Shown here: piece after piece, positions 11,337-22,544 of the stretch
Numbering within the stretch: the stretch's first letter is position 1
How the letters are laid out: the number at the start of each line of letters is the position of its first letter
Assembly (NCBI RefSeq): GCF_002099425.1
Contig: NW_018343973.1
Coordinates: 2,670,501-2,734,500, forward strand
DNA: 64,000 nt
DNA from: Phascolarctos cinereus
Lineage: Eukaryota > Chordata > Mammalia > Diprotodontia > Phascolarctidae
Reading direction: 5' to 3'
Translations under genes and position numbers: made by a program
Notes under the pieces: model-generated
Told to the model about the DNA's origin: nothing
The model's input: only the letters and a program-made list of their open reading frames with translations
The model's database searches: none

Positions 11337-12390
11337 TGAATGAATGAATGAATGATTAAGTAATTATCATTGGCAGAGCACTGTAAACTCTGGGGTTACA
11401 TATAGAAGAGCAAGACATTACCTGCTTTCAAGGAGCTCACTCTCTAATGGGGAAAATAGCACATACGGAAAGTTTCAGCTACAAGTTATATGGAAAGGTT
11501 CCATGGTCCTTAGGTCTTTCTTCTTTAACATCATTTCCACTTGATAAAATCACATCAGTTTCTGATGTTGAACCATTTGGCAGTGTTAATAACCTTCTTA
11601 GACTCTGGGTCTTCAATAGATGTGGCTGTAGAACCTAACAGAGCAGTTCTCAACATGGGGTTGCTTGCTAGTATGTTTACTGAGGGCACTGGGCTGGAAG
11701 CACTGCTATTCCAAAGGCTCTTGAGTTCAGTGTCCTGGGTTGTCTCTATCTGGGTTTGAGGTGAGATGTTGGTCAAGGTGGCAGAAGTGATTTGATCTGC
11801 CTAGTACACATTGCCTGCTATCTCTTCCCCAGGGAGCTTTACTTCTTAGCCAGTCTAGCTGGCCTGTTATGTGAATGGCAGTTGGTAGGGGATGGCTGAC
11901 CCCTTTTGCATTGGGATTTGCTTCCTTGGATGATTGATGGTTGTGAAGGCTAGTCTGGAAGCAGGATTGGTGGTCTGTGGGTGCTGTTACTTCAAGAGCT
12001 CTGGTCCTTAACTGCCTGTTGATGGTGACTGGTCAGCAGTTGGTGGTGATGAAGAAGGTGGACCCCTTCTCCTCAATGATTTATCTCCTCAATTATGGCT
12101 AATGTAGCATTGGGGCTGGAAGCAGGTCAGGTGGTTGAACTGCCATTTCCAATGCTCTTAGGCTTAATGTCCTAAGGCTGTCTTCATTAGGGTTTGAGAG
12201 GAGATGGCATTCAAAATGGTGGTTATTGTGGTTCAACTAATCTGGCACATGTTGCCTCCTGTCTCCCCCCTCTCAGAGTGTCTAGCTGATTCAGCTAGGC
12301 TGGGCATGGTGAGGATGGCTAGCCCTTTTTGTGAAGGAGTTGCTTCCTCAGATGATGGCAGTAGAGGCTTGGCTAAACTTAATCTCTTTC
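11337..12390 (-). mobile_element. Unclassified ~1 kb element: L2-like tail plus ~264-bp tandem monomers
   Basis: Inserted in the antisense L1. Read on the minus strand, its 3' end is an L2/MIR3-type tail: the plus strand shows (AATG)n at 11337-11355, then 'GGCAGAGCACTGTAAACTC' and 'CAAGGAGCTCACTCTCTAAT'. The rest holds three tandem units beginning CTGGAAGCA-: one at about 11692-11954, an internally deleted one at 11955-12112 and one at about 12113-12376. Shared landmarks are GGGTTTGAGG(T/A)GAGATG, '(C/G)AGCT(G/A)G' blocks, GATGGCT(G/A)(A/G)CCC and TTGCTTCCT. The small ORFs here show no recognisable domain. The family is not one I recognise. Confidence 0.6.
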
Positions 12391-13218
12391 AGATTGGTGT
12401 CCAGTTTTCCCAGAAGTTTTGTTAAATAATGAGTCTTACCTGAGTAACTCAGGTCTTTGGGTTTATCAAATAGTAGACAACTGTGTTTGTTGCTCCTGTA
12501 TGTTGTATATTTCAGCTGATTGACATTTTTTTTAAGAAAAGTAGTACCAAGTCATTTTAATAATTACTGTTTTGTAGAACAGTATGAGATCTACTATTGA
12601 TGTCATGTCCCCGCTTTTGAGGTTCTTGACCTTTGTTCCTTGATATTAATTTTATTCTTATTTTTATGGTTCTGTGAAATATTCTTTTGGGAGTTTGATG
12701 AGTGCAGCACTGAACAAATACATAAATTTAGGCATTATTGCCATTTTTATTATACTGGCTCAACCTGTTCATGAACAACTATTGATTTTCCAATTATTTA
12801 GGTTTATCGTTATTTCTTCAGAGAGTATTTTATAGTTAAATTAATATACTTCCTAGGTGAAACTTAGAAGATACATTCTCAAGTATTTTGTAGATTTTGT
12901 AGCTATTTTGAATGGAAGTTCTCTTTCTAACTCTCCTTGCTGGTTTCATTTGTTATATATAGGAATGCGGATGATTTGTGTGGATCTATCTTATATTCTT
13001 CAACTTTGCTGAAGTTATTAATTATTTTACCAATTTTAGTTGATTGTATGGAATTTTTTAAGTACACCATCGTATTATCTGCCCAAAAGAATAATTTTTT
13101 TTTCTTATTGCCTATATTCCCTCAATTTCTTATTCTTTTTCTTGTCTTATTGTTGTAGCTAACATTTCTAGCACATGTTAAATAGCAGTAGCAAAAATAG
13201 ACATTTAAAAATATTACA

Positions 13219-13505
13219 GACTGGGTCTCCTTATTTTTTGCTCAGACTGGAAGGGCAAAGGCTACTCATGAGACACATCCCACTACTGATCAATGTAGGA
13301 ACTTTGACCTTCTCTGGTTCTTCACTCTTTAGGCAACCTGGTAGCCCCTACTCCCAGTGGCTCAATATATTAATACCAAACTTAGTGCAGAGACTTGATC
13401 TTTATAGCCAATAGCTCAGAATTCCTAAGCTCAAGAGATCTACCAGGATTAGCCTTCCTCACAATGGGTATTCTGGGTGTATACCACTATATCCAGTGAT
13501 ACCAG
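13219..13505 (-). pseudogene. RN7SL: 7SL (SRP) RNA retro-pseudogene, antisense
   Basis: Near full-length antisense copy of signal-recognition-particle RNA. From the 3' end inward the plus strand shows GACTGGGTCTCC (complement of GGAGACCC...), 'CATCCCACTACTGATCAATG' (7SL S-domain complement), 'TTAGGCAACCTGGTAGCCCC', 'ATACCAAACTTAGTGCAGAG', then 'CTAAGCTCAAGAGATCTACC', and it ends near the 5' Alu-like domain. Substitutions are scattered through the S domain and the promoter/Alu domain, so it is not expected to make SRP RNA. It sits inside the antisense L1 at 10691-15590 and is therefore younger than that L1. The ORF at 13175-13414 is its antisense and has no meaning. Confidence 0.92.
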
Positions 13506-14330
13506 GCAACCTTACATTAACCCTGATCTTATTGGAAAAGTCTCTAACTTTTCTCCATTACATATAATGTTTTTTCTTGGATTTAGATAAATACTATTAG
13601 TATATAAAGGAAAGGCCTGTTTATTACTATAATTTCTAGATTTTTAAAAAATGGAAATGAGTATTGGATTTTATCAAAAGCCTTTTCATCATTGATTGAC
13701 ATAATTACATAGTTTTTACCATTTATATTATTATCATGACATTATATTTATAGTCTTCCTTATGCTGAATTTACCCTATAATCCTGGTATAAATCCAACC
13801 TGGGAATAGTGTATAATCTTCCTTATATATACTGTCATCTCTTTGTTAGTTTTAATTAAAAATTTTGTGTCAATATTCATTAGGGATAGCGGTCTATAGT
13901 TTTCTTTCTTTGCTTTATCTCTCTGTGTTTTAGATATCAAGACCATATTTGTATCATTGAAAGAGACTGGAAAGCAAATGGCTTATGTAGTATTAGAATT
14001 AATTGTTCTTTGAATGTTATGAATGGATCTGGCAATGGAATTTATTTTTTCCTTTTGGGACTTCAATTATGTCTCATTCAGTTTTTAATGATATATTTCT
14101 TATTTTGTCAATCTGAATATTTTATATTTTTGTAAGTATTTATCTATTTCCTCTAAGTTATTACTTTTGTTAGCATATAATCGGGCAAAATAGTTTCTGA
14201 TAATTTCCTTTATTTCCTCTTCAATTGCTATAAGTTCTCCTTTTTAATTTTTTGATACAATTTGGTTTTCTTCTCTTTTAAAAACCAGGTCAGCTAATTC
14301 TATTTTGTTGATTTAAAAAAAAACAACCTT

Positions 14331-14478
14331 GGGGGCAGCTAGGTGGCACAGTGGATAGAGCACTGGCCCTGAGTCAGGAGTACCTGAGTTCAAATCCGTC
14401 CTCAGGCCAAATACTTGACACTTACTAGCTGTGTGACCCTGGGCAAGTCACTTAACCCCAATTGCCTAAAAAAAAAAC
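14331..14478 (+). mobile_element. WSINE1-like SINE, sense, inside the L1
   Basis: GGGGGCAGCTAGGTGGCACA head, 'GAGTTCAAATCC' B-box-like block, 'CTAGCTGTGTGACCCTGGGC', and CCCCAATTGCCT followed by an A-rich tail with AAAC units. Little diverged from other copies, so among the younger insertions here. Confidence 0.92.
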
Positions 14479-15590
14479 CCAAACAAACAAACAAAAACCT
14501 CCTAGTTTTATTTATCAGTTCAATGGTCTTTTTGCTTCAATTTTATTATTCCCTTTAATTTGCAGAATGTATATTTTGAAATTTAGTTGAGGAATTTAAA
14601 TTTGTTGTTTTCAGTTGTATGCCTAGTTCATTGTTCTGTTCTTTTGTTTATGGAAAAAGCATTTAAAGATATAAAATTTCTTCATAGAATTGCTTTAATT
14701 GAATCTCATAAATTTTGGTATGTTGTCTCATTATTGTAATTTCCTTTGATGAAATTTTCTATTGTTCCTACGATTTGTTCTTTGACCCAGTAGTCCTTTA
14801 GAATTATTTTGTTTGGTTTCCTACTACTTTTAAATTATTTCTTTAAGGGCCTTTTATTGAATACAGTTTTTATTAAATTGTCTTCAGTAAATGTTGAGCA
14901 TTTCTGCTTTTCTACATTTTTTGTTAAAGCCTTCATGCCCCAATACATTCTCAACTTTTGTAAAGGCGCTATGTGCCACCATGAGGTATATAAATTCCTT
15001 TTTATTCCCATTCGATAACTGCTAGAACTCTATCATTTCTAATTTTTCTAAAGCACTATTTAGGCTCTTAAGTTATTACTTGTTTACATTTTGTTTACAT
15101 CTGTCTAATACTGAAAGTAGTACATTAAGTTCCCCAGCTATTATAGTTTTGTTGTCAATTTGATCAACTTTTCATTTAAGTATCTAGATGTGTTCTTAGG
15201 TGTTAATATTGATTCATTTTCTATGGTGCTTTTCAGCATAAGGATTTTTTTTCTTGTATCTTCCTATTTTTCCATATTTACTATAATTATCTCTGAAAAA
15301 ATTAATGCTACCCCCTCTTTTTTTAGTTTAGATGAAGCATAATACATTTTGCTACAGCACCTTATTTTAACTCTTTATAGATTTTATGTTTCAAGTGGGT
15401 TTCTTGTTAACAACATATTGTTGGATTCTGCTACCTGATACTTTCTAATCATTCTGCTATCCTCTTCCTTTTAATGGGGAGTTCATCCTATTCATATTCA
15501 TAATTATTATTGTTATTGTGCATTTCCCTTCTTCCTATCCTTTTCCAAGTTTTCCTGTCTTTATTTCTACTTTCCTTTTTAAAAACACAA

Positions 15591-17050
15591 GGTGGTAGAA
15601 GAGAGGGAATTTGCATGGTACTTTTGATCTTATAAGTGAAACAGTTGATTTCTTCTCCATTACAGCTCTTCTCTTCTTACCCCACTCCCAACAGATTTCC
15701 TTCTTGTAAGTAGGCAGTTCTCAGTAATACAGAATAAAGCTTTATTTAAAAAGTAGAAAAGCAAAACTGAAACTCATGGATGAGGAACCATTAGTATCAA
15801 AGAGTTATGCATATTTCCACAACTATTTGCAGTCCTGAATATTAGAATTCTTCTCCTATTATGGTTCCAAAAGATTTTTTTTTTTGGTGCTTTTCTCTAT
15901 AGGTCTTTACTGTACTCATGAAGACCAGGCCTACTAAGGCATGAAGACAATGTGATCTGTTGGTTGAGTACCTACAGCAATGGAGTTGTAGTCCTTTTGA
16001 ACTCCTGAAGAAAGAAAACCAACATTCAGCAGTTAATTATACCCAGGTCATGCTTCTATCAGTCAGTATTTTCTCTATCTTACGGAGGTTACCATTTGGC
16101 CTAATTGGCTCAGATTTGCTAATTTGCAAATTAAGGTAGCTGTTTAACTGCCACAATAGGAAGAAACATTTAGGACTCTTTCAGTATTAACACTATTGGT
16201 TCTGGCTTCAGATATGCAGGATAAATAAACCACTCCCTGGGTGGGAACTACTTCTCCTTTTCTAAGTCTTCAGAGACAAATTGACCAAGCCTGAGCTCCT
16301 TCTAAATACTTCCTTGTTTGGTTTGTTAGCTTACCAACAAACAGGCAGCTTCATAAAGTGTATCCCTCTTTCAGAGTGTCAGACACATGACTGTTAATAT
16401 TATTCTACATTTGGGCTGAGCTGAAAGTCCATGTTTCTTCCTTAGGGAAAGCTCCATATATGGGCTGTAACAATCATAAGGGCTAATCTCTTACATAGCA
16501 CTTCAAAATACGTATTATCCATACATGAGTTCATTTCAGCCTGCCAGGCAAGAAAGTGCTATAGGCAAAGCAATAACTAGGTGTTTTTATATCACCTGGA
16601 GCATGTAGCATGAAAGGCACCCTCTTTTGGGGTGGGGGTTTTGGTGAATTGATCATATAGGGGAAGATAAAGACCCTAAGATATCACCAAGTGGATGATG
16701 GGGAGAACACTCATTTCTGAGGAACCTGGCCATTTGGTTGTCTCATGATCAAACTAAATATTACCGACAACTCTCTAGACAATTCTTTAAGGTGCCAACC
16801 TGCTTTGGTAGAGGGAATTTCCTTAGCTGAGAGTTCCCTAAACCAGTAAAATCATAGGTCTAGTCCATAACTCTATTACTGATAACTAGGTGAAATGTCA
16901 GTTGTTCCTTTATTTTTGGCATCCAAGAAGCCTCATTCTGGGGATGGAATACACTGGTTACTCTTTCAGCAAAACGATGGTGCTTTTGGGGGAAGAGGAT
17001 GAAGGAAGGTTTAAATCAGCTTCACTTTTCCATTTCCCCTAATCCTCAAA
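15591..17050. other. Unique sequence, nothing recognised
   Basis: About 1.5 kb without a convincing repeat, exon or RNA gene. The first ~200 bp may be a further decayed part of the L1. Confidence 0.45.
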
Positions 17051-17054
17051 TTAT

Positions 17055-17300
17055 CATGTGAGAGCTGAAAGGGACCTTAGGAATCATCTAATTTAACTCT
17101 TTGATTTTATGGCGGAAACTGAGGCACTAGAGAGAATTTATCTGAGGCTGAGATAAAGTAGCATCAAATGCAGTCCAACTCCTATAGATTCATAGATTGT
17201 TAGAGCTGGAGAGGCCTTTGTGACTCTTATTGTACAGAATAGGGAACTGACACTTGGAGCTAGTGTCTAGTGTCTCCTAAGGACTAGAACATAATCATTC
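17055..17300 (-). mobile_element. Two MIR3-like fragments, antisense
   Basis: First copy at about 17055-17160: GCTGAAAGGGACCTTAGGAA, 'CGGAAACTGAGGCACTAGAG'. Second at about 17185-17300: ATTGTTAGAGCTGGAGAGGC then AGGGAACTGACACTTGGAGC. Both are old. Confidence 0.65.
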
Positions 17301-17734
17301 TGACTCCCAGGACTCTGATTTTTCAGGTTGTTGAAATTGGCCCTGTCTTTGGGGCACATGGGAACAAGCTACCCCAAAACAGTGTCCCTGGTCTCATGAG
17401 TCAAAATAAGCTGCTAAGCAGTGGGAGAAGGCCTTCTCAGCTTGCTGATGGTCCCTGAATCGCCTCCTTTCCCTAGGCAGTGAGACATGCTAAGAAGTGG
17501 CCCTTGGGACACTGCTGTCAGCATTAAGGGGATCACCAGACCCAGCCCCAGGCCTTTCTTTCTACTCAGAGGCAGGGTTTGAGCTTGCATTCTGCCAATT
17601 TTGGCCTCTGTGGGAATACTCTAGTCTCCTAATCCCATATCTGCCTTTCTGCTTATCATCTGACCTTTATATTTCCTGCCCTAGGCAATTGTCTGCTCTG
17701 GGTCAAAGTCTTTGCAGCCTATCCTGGTTACTTT
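17301..17734. other. Unique sequence
   Basis: No repeat signature. The ORF at 17497-17745 (82 codons) has no recognisable domain, and I treat it as chance. Confidence 0.4.
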
Positions 17735-17885
17735 CACAACTATAGGCATTTTTATCCTAATTTTCTATATGATCAAACAAGTGCAGAGAATTAAAGTGAC
17801 TTAACTATGGTCATACAACTAAGAAGTTTCCTAAGTAGTGGGATCTAAACCTAGATTTTCCCAAATCTAAGGCCAGAAACTTACT
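17735..17885 (-). mobile_element. MIR SINE, antisense
   Basis: 'GAATTAAAGTGACTTAAC' then ATGGTCATACAACTAAGAAG and GGGATCTAAACCTAGATTTT: degraded antisense MIR core and head. Confidence 0.6.
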
Positions 17886-17894
17886 TGCTCAAGG

Positions 17895-18122
17895 TAGGCT
17901 CTGTACTAAGTGCTTTACAAATATTATCTCATTTGATCCTCACACCAACCCTGGTAGGTAGGTGCTATTATTATCCCCCTTTTACAGTTGAGGAAACTGA
18001 GGTAGATAGAGGTTAAGAGACTTGGCCAGGTTCAAATAGCTAGTAAGTTTTTGAGGTCAGATCTGAACTCGTGTCTTCCTGATTCCAGGCCTAGTGTTCT
18101 ATCCACTACACCATCTAGCAGC
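17895..18122 (-). mobile_element. THER1/MIR SINE, antisense, nearly full length
   Basis: Starts with 'TAAGTGCTTTACAAATATTA' (L2-type tail), then GGTAGGTGCTATTATTATCC, 'GAGGAAACTGAGGTAGATAG', GGCCAGGTTCAAATAGCTAG, 'GTGTCTTCCTGATTCCAGG' and CCACTACACCATCTAGCAGC. Confidence 0.9.
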
Positions 18123-18134
18123 TTCAAGCTTATA

Positions 18135-18245
18135 CTTATAAGCTTCCAAAGGTTACACAAGTAATGAGTAAATATGAGTCAGGATTTGAATCCAGATTTT
18201 CTGACTTTTGTCTACAAATGCAGGGCTCTTTCTACTTTACTATAT
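18135..18245 (-). mobile_element. MIR fragment, antisense
   Basis: AAGGTTACACAAGTAATGAG and CAGGATTTGAATCCAGATTT followed by CTCTTTCTACTTTACTAT: the 5' half of an antisense MIR. Confidence 0.6.
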
Positions 18246-18639
18246 TACTATACTAATAATAATATGGAAATTCATTTAAAAAATATTTAAAAATCATACT
18301 TATCTTCTCATAGAAATTTGATTATGTGTATTATTCTGTGTAGTAAATGGAGCTAGTGTCTAGTGCGTAGTAAGAACACTTTTCCACCCTCCTTTTTACT
18401 CTAGAAGGGAGCCATTGCACACATGAATCCTGCTCAGCCTAAACATGAGATAGCTTGGGTGCTAGCCAGAGGCATATGGTTTGCTAAAAGGTAAAGGAGT
18501 TTGTAGTTAAGTTATAGTTAATTTGGGTATTTATAATAGTCAAAATGACTTAGTCACTCAAAGTCATTCTTAAATAATAATAAATTATTAATCTTAAATT
18601 AATTAATTAAAAATTAATCTTACATAAATAATATTGTTG
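18246..18639. other. AT-rich unique sequence
   Basis: A/T-rich, with TTAATTAATTAAAAATTAAT low complexity near 18595-18620. Nothing coding. Confidence 0.5.
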
Positions 18640-19197
18640 TTATTGTATACAATGTTCTCCTGGTTCTGCTCATTTCACTCTTCATTTCACTCAAGTCTTT
18701 CCATGTTTTTCTAAGATTGTTGAATTCATCATTTCTTAGAGCAAAGTAGTATACTATCACAATCATATACCATAACTTGTTCAGTCTTTCCCCAGTTGAT
18801 GGGCATCACTGCAATTTCCCGTTCTTTGCCACCACAAAGAGAGATTCTATAAACATTTTAGAAGATATAGGTTCTTTTCCTTTTTCCCCAATCACCTTTG
18901 GAAATACACCTTATAAGTGGAATTGCTGGGTTAAAGGGCATAGGGTGGCAGTTTAATAACTCTTTGGGCATAATTCCTAATTGCTCTCTGAAAATGGTTA
19001 GATCAGTTCACAATTCCACCAAGAGTGAAAGTGTCCCAATTTTTCCACATCCCCTCCAACATTTGTCACTTTCCCTTTCAATCATTTTAGCTAATTTGAT
19101 AAATGTAAAATGTTATCTCCAGGTTGTTTTAATTTGCGTTTCCCTAATCAATAACGATTTAGAGCATTTTTTTACATGACTATAAATTGTTTTAATT
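18640..19197 (-). mobile_element. L1 LINE ORF2 3' part, antisense
   Basis: 'CAATGTTCTCCTGGTTCTGC', TACCATAACTTGTTCAGTCT, 'CCCAGTTGATGGGCATC', GGAATTGCTGGGTTAAAGGG, 'CAGTTCACAATTCCACCAA' and TTTAATTTGCGTTTCCCTAA are in the order of an antisense marsupial L1 ORF2 C-terminus. The ORF at 18898-19179 is a shadow of it. Confidence 0.9.
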
Positions 19198-19263
19198 TCA
19201 GAGTTAACATAACTTGTTAAACTCAGTTAACCCAAAATAGATTTGAAACCCCAGATCAGCTCT

Positions 19264-19400
19264 GCAATCAATCAATCAATCAATTGATTGTCCATTTATG
19301 AAATGCAACACACTGCTTTAGGTACTATGGGGATCATGTAGAAGTAAAGTACACGGTTCCTGCCTTCATTCCACTTACAATATAGGTAGAAGATAATAAT
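19264..19400 (-). mobile_element. L2/MIR3-type tail, antisense
   Basis: (AATC)n at 19266-19283, then 'ACTGCTTTAGGTACTATGGG' and a CTGCCTTCATTCCACTTACA block. This matches the antisense L2 3' end with its tetranucleotide tail. Confidence 0.6.
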
Positions 19401-20060
19401 AATCAGTTAATAAACATTAAATACCTACTATGTGCCATGCACTGTGCTAAGTGCTAGAGACACAAAGAAAGATAAAAGTCAGTTCCTGTTCTCAATGAGC
19501 TCACGGTCAAATGGAGAGACAACATGAAAATTACCAGTTACAATCTATATACAGGATAAATTGGAAATAATCAATAGAGGGAAGGCACTAGAATTAAGGG
19601 AGATCAGGAAAGGCTTCCTGTAGAAGGTGGGATTTTAGTTGGGACTTAAAGAAAGCCAGAAGGTGGAGATATATTCATGAAATGATGACTTAGAATTTAA
19701 GGCTGCAAATGAAAAATATAGATGAAGAAGTAGGACCAAATAGGACTATTAGAGCTCAGAGGAGGGAGAAAGTATTATTGGCTGGAATTGTCAGGACAGG
19801 CTTTACAGAGAAGATGGGATCTTGAAGGATGGATAGCTGAGAAGTAGGAGAGAAGCTATTTTAATGTGTGTAAGGTGGAGCTGGGGGGACATAGGAGGCA
19901 GGATTTTAGAGGGGGTGGGAGTCTTTCTGGAGCAGAGGTTTGGTGCAGTACAGTTTGTGGAGTCAGAGTTTGTAAGATGGGTTAAGGCCAAATTGTGAAG
20001 ATAATCAGTTGCCAGATCCTGGAGTTTAGACCTACAGGCAATGACAAATCTCTGAGGTTT
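19401..20060 (-). mobile_element. L2 LINE 3' region, antisense
   Basis: 'TACCTACTATGTGCCATGCA', CTGTTCTCAATGAGCTCACG, 'GGATAAATTGGAAATAATCA' and AGGAAAGGCTTCCTGTAGAA are the antisense 3' end of marsupial L2. From about 19740 a related block resumes (AGAAGATGGGATCTTGAAGG). The second half is less certain. The minus ORF at 19803-19991 has no support. Confidence 0.75.
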
Positions 20061-20134
20061 TGCATCAGAAGGTGAAAGTGTTTTAGGAAAACAGCTTCTT
20101 TAACCCCCTAAGACTCATGCTGCTCAGGGATATT

Positions 20135-20370
20135 CTTTGTGGGAAGAGAATCTTGGAGATAATTGAGTCCAACCCTCCTCAAGTTATAGATCAGGGCCTC
20201 TTAAACTTTTTCCATTCATGACCCTTTTAGTGCTTCTTAAACTGCGAGTGAGGATCAATATAGAGTACATTTGGGCCCAGAATGTCAAGATGGCTTGCCC
20301 AAGTCATATAGGAACTAAGTGGCAGAGTGAGGATTTGAACTCAGGTCTTCTGAATTCAAATCCAGATACC
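20135..20370 (-). mobile_element. MIR3 SINE, antisense, split by a hAT-like MITE
   Basis: Left part 'TTGGAGATAATTGAGTCCAA' to TTATAGAT. The right part resumes at about 20280: ATGTCAAGATGGCTTGCCCA, 'GAGGATTTGAACTCAGG'. The interruption is described in the next entry. Confidence 0.75.
20192..20278. mobile_element. hAT-like MITE with TCTTAAACTTTTTCC termini, internally deleted
   Basis: CAGGGCCTCTTAAACTTTTTCC start, with ATTCATGACCC, then 'GTGCTTCTTAAACTGCGAG', which resembles the other terminus. Probably a much-shortened or doubled copy inserted in the MIR3. Confidence 0.55.
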
Positions 20371-22544
20371 AAGTTTCTTCCTTGACCTGACTTGGAACAG
20401 AAAAGCTTCTTGAGATGTATGTGGCTGTGCGCAGCACTGTTTTCCAGGCTGTTTGTGGTCTTCATGGAATTTAGGGCTTTGCTAGCAGAGTTTATTCAAA
20501 ATCATGGTCATTTTGTTGGCCAAAACTTCTGTCTTGTACTCAGTGAAAGGACATTTCTCCTCCATTATAAAAGAGGAAAGCAAAGCAAAGCAAAGAAAAA
20601 TAAACAAAATCCAATAACCCTCCCTACCCTGCCCTGAACCCCCCAACAATCCATCATTCCTCTACATGTCCTACAAAGTACTGTGTCATCTTCAGATCTG
20701 GGGACTTGAAAGCTGAAGCCGGTTGCAATTTCCGATGGACATATTGTGCGTTTGGAATTTTTTTTTTCCACATCAAATTAAATCTGTCTTGGACCAATTT
20801 CCTGGAAGTGTTTTTTATTAGAATAATAGGCCTCAGCTGAGAGATCACAGAACCAGATACCATAAGAGGGGGAAACGAAAACATTGGATCATCAAGTCCA
20901 GGGATAGGAGGCAAGGGGAGCAAAGGAAGCTAGATGGTCTTTGTTAAATTTGCAGGACAGCGTAAGTTTTCTCCATAGGGCAGGAAGGCAAGTAGAAAGC
21001 AGGAATTGAAAGCTGGGGAATAGGGGATGTTACGGTCTTCACCATGCAGAAACAATCCAAAGTGAGAACATCTTACTTTTTTTTTTTTCCCCACAGAAGT
21101 CTTGGAAAAGGAAAGTATGAAGTGGATCTACCCACTCTATGGTAAAAGTATAAGACGACTGGCAGAATTCAGTGCCAGGAAACATAGGTACAACAGAAGT
21201 CAACACATCCTTCTGGTATCCAAGAAGGTGCTTTATTGTAATGTACCTATCTATAGTGCATTTTGTCTGACCTGTCTGAGGCCTCCAAGACGAATGGAGG
21301 AAATCCCTCAGAGGGTTTTTTTTTTTTACCTTCTGCTTTCTCTGATTCATTACTTGTTTACTGCAGGTTGTTAACAGCCCCAGGATTGGCTTTAATCCGT
21401 AGCCAGAGTCTTTAAATATAATACATCAATAACAGGTAATTATTCACTTTGAACTCTTCTGCTCCCTTTTCTCCTTTCCTGGTGGGGGGAGGCCTTTCAA
21501 ATGCTGTAACAGATTCTTTCTATCAAGGTGTCAAAAGTAGGGATACGAATGTCAAGGAATTAATTTGCTTCCTTTGACCACAGAGGATTATTTCTGCCCC
21601 TCCCCTGCTCCTTCCCCTTTCCCTCGGACTCTGCCACAAGCTTCAAGAATTGTTGAGTTGCTGGATCATTTTTATTTATGGGTTTTTTTCTTTCTTTGGG
21701 CCCTTGTGGAATCTGCCTGTACTTATGTATATGTCCCATGTGTACCTGACCTTCTTGTCATTACAGTTGCATGCATGGGAGACTGTTAACTTCTGGCCTT
21801 TCATGTGATTCCTGTTTTGAACATGTCCAGGAAAATCCTGTCAAATTCAGAACTTCCTTTTGAAAAAAAAAATCTTTGATGTGGGCTGTCCAGGCACGGC
21901 TGATACTGAGCTTCTTGATGAATGGAGCCTGCTGACAGGCAATATCCCTTGGTGCCCAGTTGGGCGAGTGTCTCACAGTGTGATATCTTTGTTTATTCTT
22001 TCCACAAGTGTCCGTTAATGGCTCTTGTGATTCACAATAAACTTTACTGAAAGAAGCCTCCAATGTGAGGACACGTCACCCTCTTAAGCTATTATGGGGC
22101 AGACAAATTCACTTGACGCTCAGGATGTCCAGGGATGGTCCTTTGTTCTCAGGGAGCTGGAAGCTTCTTATAGTCTGTTTTCATTGGCTCCTGTTGGCTA
22201 TTATACCCCCAGGCATTCCTTCTATGTGCTTTTCTTTTTCTAAAATCTTATATACAAGGGCGTTGTTCTAATAGAGTTGCTAGATCTATTGGAGTTTTTG
22301 ATAATTATAACCTTGCCCTAATTGCATGTACAAAGAGATTAAAAAAAAAAGAAATTAGGTAAAGTGACCCAGAGAGAATGGTTTATTATTAAGAAGGTAA
22401 ATGACTACTAGCCTTTGGCTACAAAGTGGTTAGAGGCAGAATAATAGATTCTCAGGAAGACAGAAGAGTTCTTGAGAAGTTGTAAGACCCCTCTTTTCTG
22501 CTTTTAGGTCCAGAAGCCATAACTAGAAATCCTGGGACTCAATA
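20371..22544. other. Long repeat-poor block; candidate regulatory or exonic DNA
   Basis: About 2.2 kb with no recognisable transposon. It includes a strong acceptor-like site at 21076-21096 (T12 CCCCACAG) followed 45 bp later by a donor-like GGTAAAAG, and another T-rich run ending TTTACTGCAG at about 21366. I cannot link these to a known gene. ORFs at 20392-20637, 21102-21374 and 21761-22063 show no domain. The block may hold conserved non-coding elements (inference from absence of repeats only). Confidence 0.4.

Larger units (their letters stand above)
10691..15590 (-). mobile_element. Long L1 LINE, antisense, ORF2 from near the 3' end back to the endonuclease/RT linker
   Basis: Antisense ORF2 runs continuously through this block once four insertions are set aside (10759-10904, 11337-12390, 13219-13505 and 14331-14478). 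Landmarks in order: TTTATTGGGGAATGGTTTAT, 'TTTGTGCAAAAGTATTTTAA', 'CAGTTTTCCCAGAAGTTTTG' where it resumes after the large insert, 'AACTTTGCTGAAGTTATTAA', the RT region 'TTTTATCAAAAGCCTTTTC' and 'TCAATATTCATTAGGGATAG', then 'AAGTGGGTTTCTTGTTAAC'. Many substitutions and stops make it old and inactive. ORFs at 12937-13158, 14809-15018 and 15160-15342 belong to it. Confidence 0.9.

Noticed and set aside
13175-13414. 79-codon plus-strand ORF
   Set aside because: Antisense of the 7SL pseudogene.
18898-19179. 93-codon plus-strand ORF
   Set aside because: Shadow of the antisense L1 ORF2 fragment.
20565-20923. Overlapping minus ORFs of 68 and 89 codons
   Set aside because: Different frames over unique DNA, no domain or splice signal.
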